Source: Solirubrobacteraceae bacterium (GTDB lineage: Bacteria > Actinomycetota > Thermoleophilia > Solirubrobacterales > Solirubrobacteraceae). Taken from it: 64,000 bases of DNA. Position numbers and translations under genes: made by a program. The notes below the pieces were generated by a model. It saw nothing but the letters and a program-made list of their open reading frames with translations. It was not told where the DNA came from and did not search any database. The DNA lies in assembly GCA_016463765.1 (NCBI GenBank), contig JAEMQS010000011.1:24379-88378 (forward strand). The letters run 5' to 3'. This document shows, one piece after another, positions 33,840 to 40,397 of the stretch. Within the stretch, counting starts at the first letter, position 1; each line of letters starts with the position of its first letter.

Positions 33840-34012
33840 GCGGCTGGCTGGACACCCTTATCCGTCTGCAGATGAACGCAATCGGCTTCCTCATCGCCGT
33901 CGTGGTGGCACTCGTCGCCATCGCCGAACTCGAAGCCGCCATGCCGTGGCTGGTCGTCCTCATCGTGCTCGGACTCGTCGCGCGAGTTGTGTGGACGCGC
34001 ACCAGATACTGA
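33836..34012 (+). CDS. 58-residue membrane protein with two helices
   Basis: ATG 33836 in an ATGA overlap, with AAAGGAG upstream. Two transmembrane helices (NAIGFLIAVVVALVAIA; MPWLVVLIVLGLVARVVW) with a short acidic loop and basic C-terminus. Last gene of the first coupled chain. It could be a membrane component of DNA transfer. Confidence 0.6.
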   Translation: MSGWLDTLIRLQMNAIGFLIAVVVALVAIAELEAAMPWLVVLIVLGLVARVVWTRTRY

Positions 34013-34032
34013 CGCATGGCGTTGTTCATTTA

Positions 34033-34094
34033 ACTATGGACACCGTCCCACATTACTCACATAGTGGAGTGAGTAACACAGGACGTCGTCCATA
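34033..34094. promoter_or_regulatory. nested inverted repeats upstream of the transfer-gene operon
   Basis: ACTATGGAC (34033-34041) faces GTCCATA (34088-34094). Between them TTACTCAC (34053-34060) and GTGAGTAA (34069-34076) form a perfect eight-base inverted repeat with an eight-base spacer. ACTATGGAC also occurs at 39217-39225, ahead of the XRE gene. Candidate shared operator region with the promoter of the 34115 operon. Confidence 0.5.
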
Positions 34095-34114
34095 ACCGGA
34101 AGGAGGAACACAAA

Positions 34115-34363
34115 ATGGCAAAGACACGCAAGAACAAGGGGCGGCGCCCCGCACGGAAGCCCGCACCGAGCCTGGAGGGCAACCGGATCAGGGTGCGCAC
34201 CAAGCGGCTCGACCAGGTGGACGAATCCAAGATTACCTTGGCGTTCTGGCTGCTCAGCAAGCAGCTAATTTCTGATAAGTCGGACGGCCGGTCGCTCACA
34301 GAGGACGAGGTCCGTCGCGAGGCGGCCAAGCTCGACGACACAGGTTCGGAGACATCGTCGTGA
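34115..34363 (+). CDS. 82-residue basic protein ahead of the TraG-like ATPase
   Basis: ATG 34115 with GGAAGGAGG. A very basic N-terminus (KTRKNKGRRPARK) precedes a small helical part (DESKITLAFWLLSKQLISDK) and an acidic tail. It ends GTGA-coupled to the ATPase. It may bind DNA or the ATPase. No family recognised. Confidence 0.65.
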   Translation: MAKTRKNKGRRPARKPAPSLEGNRIRVRTKRLDQVDESKITLAFWLLSKQLISDKSDGRSLTEDEVRREAAKLDDTGSETSS

Positions 34364-36579
34364 GCGATCCGTGGCCAGTCCTCCTGACGGGGGCTGCCGC
34401 ACTCGCGGTGGTCTCGGTCGGTACCTGGGCCGTGGTCGGTGGCGAGGACGAGGGGACGTGCCGCGAGGCACTGTTTCCCGACGACTTCAGCAGCGAGCAG
34501 ATGGAGGCGCTGCTGCGGCAGATCGCTTCGGGCCGTGGCCGGCCGGTGCAGCTCGTCGTCGATGCTCGCGGGGGGAGCCTTCGCTTCTTCTTGCTGGCAT
34601 CGCGACCGGCGCTGCATGATCTGAGCGCAGTCCTGTCAGGCATCGCCCCAGGGGTCCGTCTGCAAGAGACGTCGTTGGAGGCGATGCAACCCTTGAGCGT
34701 GGCTCGGCTCGGTTGGGCATCGCAGTGGCCGCTGCTTCGCACCGAGCAGCCTGAGGCGCTGGTCGCGGGCCTGCTCGGCTCAATGGCCGACGCCAGCCAC
34801 CAGGGACATGTCCGGCTGGTGGTGCGGCTGTGGCCGGTTCGTACCCGGCCTGGTGCGCTGAGCCCCAACGCCCGTGACCGCCTTCCCGGCGAGCAGGCGC
34901 GTGCCATTCGGATGAAGGCGGCCGGTGCGCTGCTGCGTGTGGAGATCGTAGTCGCCGCCCATGCGGGCTCCGCAGGCCAGGCGGCAGGACTCATCGAGCG
35001 CGTCAAGGATTCGCTTCGCGCCGCCACCGGTCCGCGAGGCCGGCTCCGTCACCAGAAGCCGCGACTGCGTACTCCCGAAGCTGCCTTGTCCGCGCCATCC
35101 CGGCTTGGTCTGGGTGAACTGCGTAGCCTGCTCTCCCCCGCCGAGCTGGTTGCCCTCACGGGCTGGCCTATCGGGGCACCGCAGATCGTGGGACTGAGCT
35201 ACGGCGTCGGCCCTCGCCTGGCACCGCCACAGAGCCTCCCCCGGCGCGGCCGGGTCTTCGGGACCTCGAGCTGGCCCGGCAGCGAGGATCGCCCCCTCGC
35301 GCAGCCGGTTGTCGGGGGGCTGCAGCACGCCGCGATCATCGGACCGACGGGATCTGGCAAGAGCTCGCTGGTCGCGAACCTCGCGCTCCAGGACATTGAG
35401 GCAGGCAGAGGCGTTCTTGTCCTCGACGGCAAAGGGGACTTGGTCGACGACATCCTGGATCGCCTCCCGGATTCGCGCCGCGACGACCTCATAGTCCTCG
35501 ATCCGGCCCGTGACCAGCCCCAGCCTGGGCTGAGGTTGTTCAGTCGCCACTCCGACCCCGAGCACACCGCCGACGTGGTGCTCGGCACGCTGCAGCCGCT
35601 GTTTGCAGACCACTGGGGAGTGAGGACCGAGCACTACCTTCGTCTCGCTCTTGTAACCCTGGCCGCTGCGCCGGGCACCACGGTCATGGACCTGCCTTTG
35701 CTGTTCGCCGACGCCCGGTTTCGCTTGCGGGTGCTGCGGCATGTCAGCGACCCGCTGGTGCTCTCTGGCTGGCAGCGATTCGAGGCACTGTCGCCGGCCG
35801 ACCAGGCGGCCCAGATCGCCCCGGCGCTGACCAAGATCGAACAGCTGCTGGGACGAAAGAGCGTCCGCGTGGTCGTCGGACAGGAGCACCCGAAGCTGCA
35901 CTTCGGTGAGGTGCTCGCCCGCGGCCGGATAATCCTGGTCAGGCTTCCGCGGGGGCTACTTGGCACGCCGGCCACCCGCTTGCTGGCGGCGCTGACGCTG
36001 TGGCAGTTCGTTCAGGCCGTCGAGGCGCGCGCTGCCCTTCCGACCGAGCAGCGCCGTCCGTTCCTGGCCTACCTCGACGAGCTCTCCGCACTGGACTCGT
36101 TGCCGCTCCCCATCGACGACCTGCTCGAGCGCGCCCGGGGTCTCGGCGTCGGTCTGACCTTGTCGCCGCAGTCCCTCGATCAGCTGCCGATCCGGATCAG
36201 GAAGGCGCTGCTGGCCAACGTCGCCACCCTCGTCGCCTTCCGCCAGCGCTCGAGTGAGGAGGCCACCGCCCTGGCCCGCGAACTGCCTGGCGTCAGCAGC
36301 GTGCAGCTCCAGCACCTCGACCCCTTCGAAGTCGCGATTCGCCTCGGGCTGTCCCACGGCGTGACCTCGCCCGTCATGACCGCTCGCACCACACCGCTCT
36401 CGGAGAGCAACGGCACCGCCGAGTCGCTTCGCCAGCACGCTGCCAGCCGCTGGGGCACGTCTATCGGAGACGTCGATGCGGCCTTTGCCGAGCGGCACGG
36501 CATCACTACCAACGCCGCCGCTGCGCAGGAGCCCGACACCGCCACTGAAGGCGTCGGTCGACGTCGGAGGACGTCATGA
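34360..36579 (+). CDS. VirD4/TraG-like DNA-transfer ATPase
   Basis: This 739-residue protein starts at GTG 34360. It has an N-terminal membrane helix (LLTGAAALAVVSVGTWAVV), a ~280-residue N-terminal domain, then a P-loop ATPase. Walker A is GPTGSGKS (about residues 328-335), followed by VLVLDGKGDLVDDIL. Walker B is LAYLDELSAL (about residue 573), with the sensor LSPQSLDQLP beyond it. This is the layout of type IV secretion coupling/TraG-TraD-like ATPases. It would pump DNA across the membrane at the centre of a coupled gene set. No VirB4-like or relaxase partner is seen in the window, so whether it drives conjugation or another DNA task is open. Confidence 0.85.
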   Translation: MSDPWPVLLTGAAALAVVSVGTWAVVGGEDEGTCREALFPDDFSSEQMEALLRQIASGRGRPVQLVVDARGGSLRFFLLASRPALHDLSAVLSGIAPGVRLQETSLEAMQPLSVARLGWASQWPLLRTEQPEALVAGLLGSMADASHQGHVRLVVRLWPVRTRPGALSPNARDRLPGEQARAIRMKAAGALLRVEIVVAAHAGSAGQAAGLIERVKDSLRAATGPRGRLRHQKPRLRTPEAALSAPSRLGLGELRSLLSPAELVALTGWPIGAPQIVGLSYGVGPRLAPPQSLPRRGRVFGTSSWPGSEDRPLAQPVVGGLQHAAIIGPTGSGKSSLVANLALQDIEAGRGVLVLDGKGDLVDDILDRLPDSRRDDLIVLDPARDQPQPGLRLFSRHSDPEHTADVVLGTLQPLFADHWGVRTEHYLRLALVTLAAAPGTTVMDLPLLFADARFRLRVLRHVSDPLVLSGWQRFEALSPADQAAQIAPALTKIEQLLGRKSVRVVVGQEHPKLHFGEVLARGRIILVRLPRGLLGTPATRLLAALTLWQFVQAVEARAALPTEQRRPFLAYLDELSALDSLPLPIDDLLERARGLGVGLTLSPQSLDQLPIRIRKALLANVATLVAFRQRSSEEATALARELPGVSSVQLQHLDPFEVAIRLGLSHGVTSPVMTARTTPLSESNGTAESLRQHAASRWGTSIGDVDAAFAERHGITTNAAAAQEPDTATEGVGRRRRTS

Positions 36580-36719
36580 CGCCTCTGGCCAAGGGTGCGC
36601 CGGTCGGACCAGGCAACGACGCGCCGAACCCCAGCGATCTCGGCGCTTCTCGGCCAAGGTCGCCACTGACTGACTCCTCCCCCTCCTCGTCACCCCTGGT
36701 GCCAGGAGGCCACTCGTGA
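36576..36719 (+). CDS. 47-residue coupled small protein
   Basis: ATGA overlap with the ATPase stop and GTGA overlap with the next gene. The product is Pro/Ser/Gly-rich and probably disordered (KGAPVGPGNDAPNPSDLG...SPSSSPLVPGGHS). Overlaps on both sides suggest it is translated, possibly just as a coupling link. GCCAGGAGG near its end serves as ribosome site for the following gene. Confidence 0.5.
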   Translation: MTPLAKGAPVGPGNDAPNPSDLGASRPRSPLTDSSPSSSPLVPGGHS

Positions 36720-37534
36720 CCGGCCTCACGCGCCAGGCCCGCCTGGAACGTCTCGCGGACCAGATCTCATCCCGCGACCTGGCCATCGTCAGCGATGTCG
36801 TGCGCCTGCGGTACTTGAGTGCCGGGCAAATCGAGCGGCTGCACTTCACCGCTATCGAACAGCCGCTGACCCGGCGGAGACGAACCAATAGGAGTCTCAA
36901 CCGGTTGCGAGAACACGGCCTGCTCGTCCGCCTGGAGCGCCGCGTCGGAGGCGTCAAGGCGGGCAGCAGCGGCTTCGTCTTCGGCCCGACCGGAGAAGCC
37001 AAGGCACTTGTCGCCCTGCGTGACGGTCAGGGGCTCACCCGGCCTCGAACCTTGCACGAGCCGGGGCAGACCTTTGTCGACCATGGCCTGGCCTGCTCGG
37101 AGGTCTACGTCCACCTCCGCGAAGCCGAACAGACCGGGAAGATCGAGCTGTTGGAGCACCACGGCGAACCCGCCGCCTGGCGGCAGTACCCCGGCTCGTT
37201 CGGTGGCCTCCTCAGCCTGCGCCCCGACGCGTTCGTCGCCCTTGGTGTCGGCGAGTACGAGCACCGGGCGTTCATCGAGGTGGACTGTGGCACTGAAGGA
37301 TCGACAGCGCTTCGGCGCAAGCTCGGCACCTACGTCGAGTACTACCGGTCCGGTCGCGAACAAGCCGAGCACAGTGTCTTCCCCCAGGTCATCTGGCTCT
37401 GCAGCGATCAACGTCGCGTGGCGGTGCTGCAGGCACTCGTCGCCGAGCTTCCAGGCGACGTGCAACCGCTGTTTCTGGTCGGGCTGCAGACCGAGCTGCT
37501 CTACCTGGTGCGGGGCGATGGGAGGTCGGCATGA
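36716..37534 (+). CDS. replication-relaxation family protein
   Basis: This 272-residue protein starts at GTG 36716. An N-terminal winged helix (LAIVSDVVRLRYLSAGQIERL...RRRTNRSLNRLREHGLLVRLERR) is followed by an alpha/beta domain with FIEVDCGTE and KLGTYVEYYRSG, a nuclease-like E-x-D...K pattern. This matches actinobacterial plasmid/element proteins annotated as replication-relaxation. Such proteins are thought to act on element DNA during transfer or replication. Overlaps couple it to both neighbours. Confidence 0.8.
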   Translation: MTGLTRQARLERLADQISSRDLAIVSDVVRLRYLSAGQIERLHFTAIEQPLTRRRRTNRSLNRLREHGLLVRLERRVGGVKAGSSGFVFGPTGEAKALVALRDGQGLTRPRTLHEPGQTFVDHGLACSEVYVHLREAEQTGKIELLEHHGEPAAWRQYPGSFGGLLSLRPDAFVALGVGEYEHRAFIEVDCGTEGSTALRRKLGTYVEYYRSGREQAEHSVFPQVIWLCSDQRRVAVLQALVAELPGDVQPLFLVGLQTELLYLVRGDGRSA

Positions 37535-38559
37535 GCGGCCCGACGTGGCTGCGGTCAACCCGCCCACCGCTCTTCGGCGACCTGCACAACTGGGCGCTCA
37601 TCCAGGCCGACGCGCTGGCCTTCTTGCAGGTCATCCCGAACGACAGCGTGGATGCGGTCATCACGGACCCGCCGTATGGCATCGCCTTCAAGGGCGAGTC
37701 CTGGGATGGCGACCTGCTCGCCGACGCCGACGGTTTCCAGGCCTTCTCCACCACCTGGGCGCGCGAGGTCCGTCGTGTGCTGCGCCCCGGGGGCTACCTC
37801 GCGTCGTTCGGTGCGACGAAGACCACGCACCGCCTTGTTGCGGGCGTCGAGGACGCCGGGCTTGAGATCCGGGACCAGCTTTTGTGGCTTTACTCGACTG
37901 GAGTTCCGAAGGGCAGAAGGATGCCGGGCGGCGTGAGTAGCGCGCTCCGGCCCGCCTATGAGCCCATCCTGCTCGCCCGTAAACCACTCCCACGGGGCCG
38001 CACACTTACGCGGCATGTTGAGGAAACCGGACTCGGCGCGCTCGACATCGACGGGACGTCTGCCAACCCTCCCGACCGCTCCTGGCCGACCAACGTCCTA
38101 CTGGCGCACGAGGAGCGCTGCGCCGAGGCCTGCGGCCCGCGCTGCACAGTGCGGCTTATCGACGAGATTGCGAAGAGCGAGCGTCGAGGCGCCCGACCGG
38201 TCTCACGGCTGTTCTACAGCACCAAGGCCACGCCGACCGAGCGCGAAGCGGGCTGCGAAGCACTCCCGAAGATCACATCAGAGATCTTCTCCTCCAAGAC
38301 CGGAGGGAGAGCCAGAGCAAATGTCCACCCGACCGTCAAGCCGCTGGACCTCTGCAGGTGGATCACGAGGCTGGTTGCCCCGCCGGGCGGCTCCCTAGTG
38401 CTCGATCCGTTCACCGGCAGCGGCAGCATCGGCTGCGCCGCAGTGCTTGAAGGGCGGCAGTTCATCGGTATCGAGCGCGACCACCGCTATGTGCCCATAG
38501 CCAGAGCGCGCCTGACGCATTGGACCCGACAAGCCGCCAGAAGCTCGGAGCCGCGATGA
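37531..38559 (+). CDS. DNA methyltransferase, beta-type (DPPYG)
   Basis: This 342-residue amino-methyltransferase has motif IV VITDPPYGIAF (about residue 46) before motif I VLDPFTGSGSIG (about residue 291), the beta order. The DPPY form favours N6-adenine. The ALRPAYEPILLARKP block is typical of ParB-associated or phage methyltransferases, and a Cys-rich turn (HEERCAEACGPRCTVR) may bind zinc. It is ATGA-coupled to the preceding gene and lacks a cognate restriction enzyme. It may protect the element or mark its DNA. Confidence 0.88.
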   Translation: MSGPTWLRSTRPPLFGDLHNWALIQADALAFLQVIPNDSVDAVITDPPYGIAFKGESWDGDLLADADGFQAFSTTWAREVRRVLRPGGYLASFGATKTTHRLVAGVEDAGLEIRDQLLWLYSTGVPKGRRMPGGVSSALRPAYEPILLARKPLPRGRTLTRHVEETGLGALDIDGTSANPPDRSWPTNVLLAHEERCAEACGPRCTVRLIDEIAKSERRGARPVSRLFYSTKATPTEREAGCEALPKITSEIFSSKTGGRARANVHPTVKPLDLCRWITRLVAPPGGSLVLDPFTGSGSIGCAAVLEGRQFIGIERDHRYVPIARARLTHWTRQAARSSEPR

Positions 38560-38657
38560 AGACTCCGAGCCCCACCGGGGCGGATGGCCCCACGGTGCGA
38601 CCGAGATCGATCGGTCGTGCCGTCACCGCCATCCACCACCAAAGGAGATGCTCACCC

Positions 38658-39077
38658 ATGAGCACCACCAAGGCAGAGCAGATTCGCCAGCGCATCGACG
38701 CACTGGTCGAGCACGGCACCAAGAAGGCCGAGGCCTTCCGCCAGCTCGCCACCGAGTTCGACCAGCCGGTCGACTCGATCCGTGGCAGCTACTACAGCGC
38801 CAAGCGCGCCGCAGAAGGACGCACCACCCCGACCGGCACCCGCCGCCGGGGCAAGAAGGCGACCACCACCGAGGACGCCGTCGAGGCGGCCGTCAACGCC
38901 ATGCGCCAGTCCATCGAGGCAGTCGAGCACGAGCTCGAGCTAGCGAAGACGAAGGCCGAGGACGCCCAGGCCCACTACGACGGCCTGCAGGAATCCGCTC
39001 GCGAGCGGATCGCCGCCATCGAGGCCAAGATCGCCGCGCTCGGCGACAGCGACGACGACAAGGAGGCGAGCGCCTGA
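38658..39077 (+). CDS. small DNA-binding/coiled-coil protein (139 aa)
   Basis: ATG 38658 follows AAAGGAGATG at good spacing. An upstream in-frame ATG at 38556, coupled to the methyltransferase stop, would add 34 residues. The N-terminal ~50 residues (AEQIRQRIDALVEHGTKKAEAFRQLATEF...VDSIRGSYYSAKR) look like a helix-turn-helix, followed by a Lys/Arg/Thr linker and a long coiled coil (VEHELELAKTKAEDAQAHYDG). The plan recalls KfrA-like plasmid proteins; homology is not established. Last gene before a strong hairpin. Confidence 0.65.
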   Translation: MSTTKAEQIRQRIDALVEHGTKKAEAFRQLATEFDQPVDSIRGSYYSAKRAAEGRTTPTGTRRRGKKATTTEDAVEAAVNAMRQSIEAVEHELELAKTKAEDAQAHYDGLQESARERIAAIEAKIAALGDSDDDKEASA

Positions 39078-39115
39078 GCGCACCACCGTGCTCCCTGTGC
39101 GGTGACCACCCACCC

Positions 39116-39152
39116 GGTACCCGAGGTCGAGCAACGCTCCCTCGGGTACCGC
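39116..39152 (+). terminator. hairpin closing the transfer-gene operon
   Basis: CGGTACCCGAGG and CCTCGGGTACCG pair perfectly (12 bp) around a 13-base loop, 38 bases after the last gene of the operon. No T-run. Position and strength suggest a terminator. Confidence 0.65.
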
Positions 39153-39216
39153 GCACCCCCACCCTTCGAGCCCGACGGACTCACTGTATTTATACGGTCA
39201 CTCAGTTGTAAAATCT

Positions 39217-39258
39217 ACTATGGACTATGTCAGAAAGTGAGCGCATACTAAAAGTGAG
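39217..39258. promoter_or_regulatory. candidate operator/promoter of the XRE-ImmA-recombinase operon
   Basis: This AT-rich stretch holds ACTATGGAC (39217-39225), the same nonamer as at 34033, and two copies of AAAGTGAG (39234-39241, 39251-39258) 17 bases apart. GTGAG also forms the arms of the inverted repeat at 34053-34076. The common elements suggest that one regulator, plausibly the XRE protein, binds both promoters. Confidence 0.5.
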
Positions 39259-39297
39259 AATCAACCAACGCCTCACATCGAAAGGAGGACCCACCTC

Positions 39298-39693
39298 ATG
39301 ACACCAACCCAAGCCAACACCCTCGGACAGGTCTTTAAGACCGCGCGCACTGGGCGCGGACTCTCGGTCATACGTCTGGCCGAACGGCTCGCTGTCAACG
39401 AGTCCTGGCTCATACGCCTGGAAGGCGGCCGATACACCACACCGAACCCCGCCATGGTCGCCCGGCTGGCCGAGCACCTTGAGATCGACCCAGCCAGCAT
39501 CGACCAGATCACTGGCGGCCTGCTCGCCGACTCCCTGCCCAGCGTCCGCACCTACTTCCGCAGCCACGACGGCCTATCCGACGAAGCCCTCGACGAGATC
39601 GAGCACGCCCTCAAGGAGATCCGCACCAAGTACGGCGCACCCGACCAACCCGGCAGCGCGGGACCGGCTGAGCAGATTGGCGGTCGGCCATGA
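39298..39693 (+). CDS. XRE-family repressor-like regulator
   Basis: This 131-residue protein starts at ATG 39298 with AAAGGAGGAC. The N-terminal helix-turn-helix of the XRE/Cro family is clear (LGQVFKTARTGRGLSVIRLA, then VNESWLIRLEGGRY, then MVARLAEHLEIDP). The C-terminal ~55 residues (SVRTYFRSHDGLSDEALDEIE) are probably for dimerisation or recognition by the protease encoded next. ATGA overlap with the ImmA-like gene implies the ICEBs1-type repressor/antirepressor pairing. Confidence 0.88.
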   Translation: MTPTQANTLGQVFKTARTGRGLSVIRLAERLAVNESWLIRLEGGRYTTPNPAMVARLAEHLEIDPASIDQITGGLLADSLPSVRTYFRSHDGLSDEALDEIEHALKEIRTKYGAPDQPGSAGPAEQIGGRP

Positions 39694-40397
39694 CGACCGC
39701 TGCAATCCCCACGCCCCACAACGCCGACGAGTCCACCATGGCCCTGCTGGGTCTTCGACGCCCCGCACCGCTCCCGGCAACAGAACCGGAGACCAGCGCC
39801 TCCGGGCTCCTCGAACGCGTCCGCGCCCTCGTCCCGCGCCGGGCACTGACTGACGGTCAAGCCCGCACTCTGGCCGAACGCCAAGCCGCCGCGCTCCGGC
39901 GAGCGCTCAAGCTCACCGACACCCCGAAACTGCCGACCGGCGCACTGCACGACCTGCCATTTCTGCACGTCACTTACCGGGCCAAGTTCCCGACCAGCGG
40001 CATGGCCACTCGCACGGGCCTCGGCTGGGTGATCGTCATCCGCAGCGATGAGCCGCAGGTCCGCCAGCGCTTCAGCCTGGCGCACGAACTCAAGCACCTC
40101 CTCGACGACCCGTTCATGCGACTGCAGACAACGGCTCTCACTGACGGCCTGTACCCCGACACAGCCCTGGCCACCAGACACGAACGCACCGAACGGATCT
40201 GCGACGCCTTCGCCGCCGCACTGCTCATGCCGAGAGCCCTCATCCGCCGGGACTGGGTCGACGGACACCAGGCCATCCCTGGCCTGGCCAGCCGCTACGG
40301 CGTGTCCCGCCCCGCAATGGAGATCCGCCTTCGGCAACTCGGACTGATCTCACCGACACCACGGTGTGCTGTCCCAAACGAAAGTCAGGACCAATGA
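39690..40397 (+). CDS. ImmA/IrrE-type metalloprotease
   Basis: This 235-residue protein has the zinc metalloprotease motif HELKH in RFSLAHELKHLLDDPF (about residues 131-140). Downstream come AFAAALLMPRALIRRDW and a SRYGVSRPAMEIRLRQLGL segment typical of the ImmA/IrrE family. Such proteases cleave the co-encoded XRE repressor on a damage or mating signal, turning on excision and transfer. Here it is coupled by ATGA to both the repressor and the recombinase, which fits that switch. The N-terminal ~80 residues are variable. Confidence 0.85.
   Translation: MTTAAIPTPHNADESTMALLGLRRPAPLPATEPETSASGLLERVRALVPRRALTDGQARTLAERQAAALRRALKLTDTPKLPTGALHDLPFLHVTYRAKFPTSGMATRTGLGWVIVIRSDEPQVRQRFSLAHELKHLLDDPFMRLQTTALTDGLYPDTALATRHERTERICDAFAAALLMPRALIRRDWVDGHQAIPGLASRYGVSRPAMEIRLRQLGLISPTPRCAVPNESQDQ

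Noticed and set aside
39060..39211. Frame with a CSLCG motif after the small DNA-binding gene.
   Set aside because: No usable start codon after the upstream gene's stop, and it runs through the terminator hairpin. The Cys pair is probably chance.
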